From Candidatus Poseidoniaceae archaeon (GTDB lineage Archaea; Thermoplasmatota; Poseidoniia; Poseidoniales; Poseidoniaceae), in assembly GCA_013330765.1 (NCBI GenBank), contig DUHU01000061.1, positions 1 through 5,797 on the forward strand: DNA of 5,797 nt, given 5' to 3'. Below, piece after piece: positions 4,726-5,797 of this stretch. The notes beneath the pieces were generated by a model that searched no databases, was not told the origin of the DNA, and saw only the letters and a program-made list of their open reading frames with translations. Position numbers and translations under genes: made by a program. Numbering within the stretch: the first letter of the stretch is position 1; each line of letters starts with the position of its first letter.

Positions 4726-5797
4726 GCAGGGTTCACGCCGAGGGTCCCAGAAAACAACACGTCGGCCAAATGGAGGTGCCCTCCGCTGCGTCCGTCGCGT
4801 TCGTTCGGACGCCCGAGAACCACGGCACCAGACAAGGCCTCTGCGAGGTTGCCGGTGACCCCTGCTTGCCGAACTGCACCACGAACCTCACCGTCCACCA
4901 CGCGGAGCACGCTGGAGGTCGTCACGGAGAAGTCACCGCTGGTCGGGTTGGCCGTGTGCGCACCCATGATGCTGTGGACCACCCAGCCGTCGTCCATCTG
5001 ACCCACAAGTTCGTCAGGCGAAGGACGCCGTTCGGAGGACGTCAGCACGAGATCCCTGGTGCTGGTGCTTGGCGGCCCTCCAATGGAACGGCTGGCAGAA
5101 CCGGTGCTCTCCGCATGGTCAACTTGTCCGTCGGCCATCGCTTTTGCTGCATCCCGAATCGACCAATTGACCTGCTTCAACCGCCCGGATTCAACCAACA
5201 TGCGGGTTTGCGTGGGCACGCCATCCCCGTCGATAGACGCGGTTCGTGCCCCGCCCGCGAGGCGCCCGTCATCCACCAGCGAGAGGTGTCCTGCCATGAC
5301 CGGCTTCCCAAGCCGGTCCGACCACAGGGATTCCTTCCGAGCCAGGCGAGGCCCGCTGATGGCGGAACCGACGATCATGCCAAACAAGGAGCCAAACGCA
5401 CCCTCGCTCAGGACCACGTCTTGTGTGCCCGTGACCGGTTCGACCTTGATCGGGTCGCGCGTGCACGCCGCCCACTTCAAAGCGAGGTCAACACAATCTG
5501 GCACGGCGGGGAGAAGGTCGTCCGAGGATGCACCTTCCCAGCCGCTGGTGAGTTGGCCGTCAACGTCGATGGTGACCTGGACGCCTGCACCCATCCCGGT
5601 GGAGGATGAGGCGCGCTCGATGCCTTCGCTGGACAGGAAAGCCGCGGCCGTCGCGGAGGCGCCGAGGCCTCCTCCGGTGACCACGGCTTGAGGAGACTCA
5701 GAAGCCACGTGCGCGAGCATGGCATCGGCACGATCCATCAAGTCCTCCGCTGTCAGATGAGCGACATCGGCATGGAAGGCCGATGGGACGGAGGCGC
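4722..5797 (-). CDS. tldE: TldE/PmbA family protein (metallopeptidase-complex subunit), N terminus beyond window
   Basis: The frame is open to the right edge, so this is a gene missing its N terminus; 357 residues are visible and E. coli PmbA/TldE has about 450. Strong family signatures include GSLFGMIVGSAISGPRLARK followed by SLWSDRLGKPV (aligned with GLFGHLVGAIAGG...KSTFLLDSLGKQI of PmbA), DGDGVPTQTRMLVESGRLKQ, and the C-terminal part SIMGAHTANPTSGDFSV...GNLAEAL. No HExxxH motif is present in the visible part, which fits TldE, the partner lacking the catalytic motif, rather than TldD. TldD-TldE complexes act on unfolded or modified peptides and in peptide maturation, and were linked to gyrase-toxin and microcin processing in bacteria; the archaeal role is less clear. 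A TTG (5741) followed by an ATG lies inside the gene and is not taken as its start, because the family-typical sequence extends further upstream. A tldD partner would be expected to the right of the window. Confidence 0.9.
   Translation of the reverse strand, partial: ASVPSAFHADVAHLTAEDLMDRADAMLAHVASESPQAVVTGGGLGASATAAAFLSSEGIERASSSTGMGAGVQVTIDVDGQLTSGWEGASSDDLLPAVPDCVDLALKWAACTRDPIKVEPVTGTQDVVLSEGAFGSLFGMIVGSAISGPRLARKESLWSDRLGKPVMAGHLSLVDDGRLAGGARTASIDGDGVPTQTRMLVESGRLKQVNWSIRDAAKAMADGQVDHAESTGSASRSIGGPPSTSTRDLVLTSSERRPSPDELVGQMDDGWVVHSIMGAHTANPTSGDFSVTTSSVLRVVDGEVRGAVRQAGVTGNLAEALSGAVVLGRPNERDGRSGGHLHLADVLFSGTLGVNPA

Noticed and set aside
4680..4735. Possible tRNA T-arm (GGGTTCAAA) on the minus strand
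   Set aside because: The T-loop-like word is present, but no acceptor, D or anticodon stems can be drawn around it within the gap.
4770..5609. 279-codon plus-strand ORF opposite tldE
   Set aside because: Antisense to a clear PmbA/TldE sequence, and the composition is that of a shadow.

Overview
The window looks like a piece of an archaeal chromosome, GC-rich, with every supported gene on the minus strand. The best evidence is a neighbouring pair: a multi-OB-fold archaeal replication protein A (RPA) and the archaeal RPA-associated protein (COG3390-type). Next to them lies a TldE/PmbA protein and an archaeal-style type IV filament (Tad/Epd-like) assembly cluster. Split, single-domain platform proteins and the style of the RPA suggest Thermoplasmatota, possibly marine Poseidoniales (Marine Group II). 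That placement is inference from protein features and gene content, and haloarchaea fit less well.

In the direction of transcription (right to left) the layout is as follows. (1) 5797-4722 holds most of a TldE/PmbA protein, cut at its N terminus by the window edge. (2) 4721-4562 is the only sizeable gap (160 bases). It contains a perfect 8-bp inverted repeat at the tldE stop, an alternative overlapping hairpin, and a 30-codon ORF with a near-ideal Shine-Dalgarno whose stop overlaps the rpa start (ATGA). (3) 4561-2855 is RPA: four OB folds and a variant zinc motif in the last one. (4) 2855-1914 is the RPA-associated protein, overlapping rpa by one base (TGATG). (5) 1868-1515 is an unrecognised 117-aa protein that faintly resembles phage-tail/baseplate-type domains. 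(6) 1505-921 and 911-180 are two single-domain T2SF membrane platform proteins (TadB/TadC-like). (7) 176-1 is the start of a type II/IV secretion ATPase, cut by the left edge.

From rpa leftwards the genes are packed with gaps of -1, 45, 9, 9 and 3 bases, so they probably share a transcript or are translationally coupled. From the rpa-associated gene to the left edge all five genes lie in the same reading frame, separated only by single TGA codons. RPA and its partner would protect and handle ssDNA. The two platform proteins and the ATPase would form the core motor of a pilus-like filament. The junction of an ssDNA-binding module with a filament motor, bridged by the unknown 117-aa protein, is the most thought-provoking part. 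A DNA-handling pilus is one reading, and simple genomic neighbourhood is the other.

I found no rRNA, tRNA, CRISPR array, insertion sequence or transposase. Long plus-strand ORFs exist but look like antisense shadows of the minus-strand genes.
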